Below are positions 5,645-7,647 of a DNA stretch of 7,647 nt, piece after piece. How positions within the stretch are numbered: the first letter of the stretch is position 1; the number at the start of each line of letters is the position of its first letter. Source of the stretch: Xanthobacteraceae bacterium (GTDB lineage Bacteria > Pseudomonadota > Alphaproteobacteria > Rhizobiales > Xanthobacteraceae); assembly GCA_030648135.1 (NCBI GenBank), contig JAUSIF010000293.1:1-7647 (forward strand), written 5' to 3'. The notes beneath the pieces are model-generated. The model was not told the DNA's origin and searched no databases. It saw only the letters and a list, made by a program, of their open reading frames with translations. A program made the position numbers and the translations under genes.

Positions 5645-6150
5645 GTGACTCCTGCAGAAAAACTGGCCGACGGAATCGACGTTTTCATCGATTTCGTCGG
5701 CCGCATTACCGCATGGTCGTCGTTTGCCTTGGCGCTCGTCATGGGCGCCAACGTGCTCATGCGTTACGGCTTCAACACCGGCTCGATCTGGGCACAGGAG
5801 CTCGAGTGGCATCTGATGTCGCCGATCTGCCTGTTTGGCATGTCATATGCGCTCCGGCACGGCGAGCATGTGCGCGTCGACGTCCTCTACGCTTCGTTCT
5901 CGCAGCGGAACAAGGACCTGATCGGGATCATCACCGCGCTGATCGCGATGGCAATCTCGGTGATCGTGATCGACCTCTCGATCAGCTACGTGCTGCAGTC
6001 CTGGAACATCGGTGAAGGCACGGCCAATCCGGGCGGAATATCGGCTCGCTATATTCTCAAGAGCCTGATTCCGATCGGGTTCGCACTCTTCTTCATTCAA
6101 TCGCTGGCGGAAGCCATCCGCTGCTATCTCGCCTGGCGGAGTGCGGGTTG

Positions 6151-6151
<1 letters not shown>
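5645..6151 (+). CDS. dctQ: TRAP transporter small membrane subunit (DctQ family), GTG start
   Basis: This 168-aa inner-membrane protein has four likely spans, at about residues 22-42, 55-71, 91-115 and 139-160. DctQ subunits pair with DctM and help couple the periplasmic binding protein to the transport subunit. The segment GSIWAQELEWHLMSPICLFGMSYALRHGEHVRVDV (46-80) has the family layout: an acidic ELEW at the start of span two, then a basic loop before RVDV. The GTG at 5645 is chosen because TAAGG lies 6 bases upstream (5634-5638, overlapping the dctP TAA), and it leaves only 8 bases after dctP. No other good start lies before the first span. Its TGA overlaps the dctM ATG by one base. Confidence 0.9.
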
Positions 6152-7476
<1,325 letters not shown>

Positions 7477-7485
7477 AAAAAGCGA

Positions 7486-7510
7486 AGGGCGCGGCTTGCG
7501 GCCGCGCCCT
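7486..7510. terminator. Strong hairpin between dctM and groL
   Basis: AGGGCGCGGC (7486-7495), a TTGCG loop and GCCGCGCCCT (7501-7510) form a perfect 10-bp stem. On the minus strand it is followed by TCGC and a TTTTT run, which makes it a good intrinsic terminator for groL. On the plus strand it starts 9 bases after the dctM stop but is followed only by GTTCTTG, so termination of the TRAP mRNA here would be weaker. Confidence 0.85.
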
Positions 7511-7539
7511 GTTCTTGAGCATTCCGTATTTTGGCTGGC

Positions 7540-7647
7540 TCAGTAATCCATGCCGCCGCCCGGCATGGCTGGCGCGGGCGTTTCCTTCTTCGGCAATTCG
7601 GCCACCATCGCTTCGGTGGTGATCAATAGGCCGGCCACTGAAGCTGC
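7540..7647 (-). CDS. groL: 3' end of groL (60-kDa chaperonin GroEL), partial
   Basis: The last 35 codons before TGA (7540-7542) read AASVAGLLITTEAMVAELP, then KKETPAPAMPGGGMDY. The AASVAGLLITTEA(M/L)VA segment is the highly conserved C-terminal helix of GroEL, and the flexible tail ends in GGGMDY. GroEL folds proteins in the cytoplasm with GroES. Here the tail is short, with GGGM in place of the repeated GGM motif of E. coli and many others. Most of the gene lies beyond the window edge. It converges on the TRAP operon and ends in the hairpin at 7486-7510. Confidence 0.95.
   Translation of the reverse strand, partial: AASVAGLLITTEAMVAELPKKETPAPAMPGGGMDY

Overview
The window is GC-rich chromosomal DNA with dense genes, short or overlapping junctions and no mobile elements, repeats or RNA genes that I can see. 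Gene content suggests an alphaproteobacterium, perhaps Hyphomicrobiales or a relative: adjacent hisZ and hisG, a tandem-domain universal stress protein behind an FNR/FixK-type box, a TRAP transporter behind a sigma-54 promoter, and a GroEL tail ending in GGGMDY. The taxonomic call is inference from gene content only.

Layout: (1) 1-1059, the last codons of a probable hisZ overlap hisG (ATGA), the first step of histidine synthesis. (2) 1063-1942, a universal stress protein gene on the minus strand, convergent with hisG. Its promoter carries a perfect TTGAT-N4-ATCAA box, and the spacing predicts a nearly leaderless mRNA. (3) 1966-4400, a polyprenyl-linked sugar module: a GtrA-family membrane protein gene (minus, with its own terminator) diverges from a two-gene operon of a membrane-anchored GT2 glycosyltransferase and a ChbG/HpnK/NaxD-type deacetylase, joined by a TAATG overlap. 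(4) 4455-7476, a complete three-gene TRAP transporter operon (binding protein, small and large membrane subunits) behind a textbook -24/-12 promoter. (5) 7486-7647, a strong hairpin terminator and the 3' end of groL on the minus strand.

How the genes work together: the GT2 enzyme probably loads a sugar onto a polyprenyl phosphate, the deacetylase could trim an N-acetyl group from that sugar, and GtrA could help move the lipid-linked sugar across the membrane. This resembles the Francisella route in which NaxD deacetylates a polyprenyl-linked amino sugar used to modify lipid A. The TRAP operon imports an organic acid, probably a keto- or hydroxy-carboxylate, using an ion gradient. Its sigma-54 promoter implies an activator encoded outside the window. 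hisZG, usp and groL look like conserved housekeeping or stress genes.

I found no clearly undescribed system. The most informative signals are the two specialised promoters and the GtrA/GT2/deacetylase module. All functional calls rest on motifs read by eye, without database searches.
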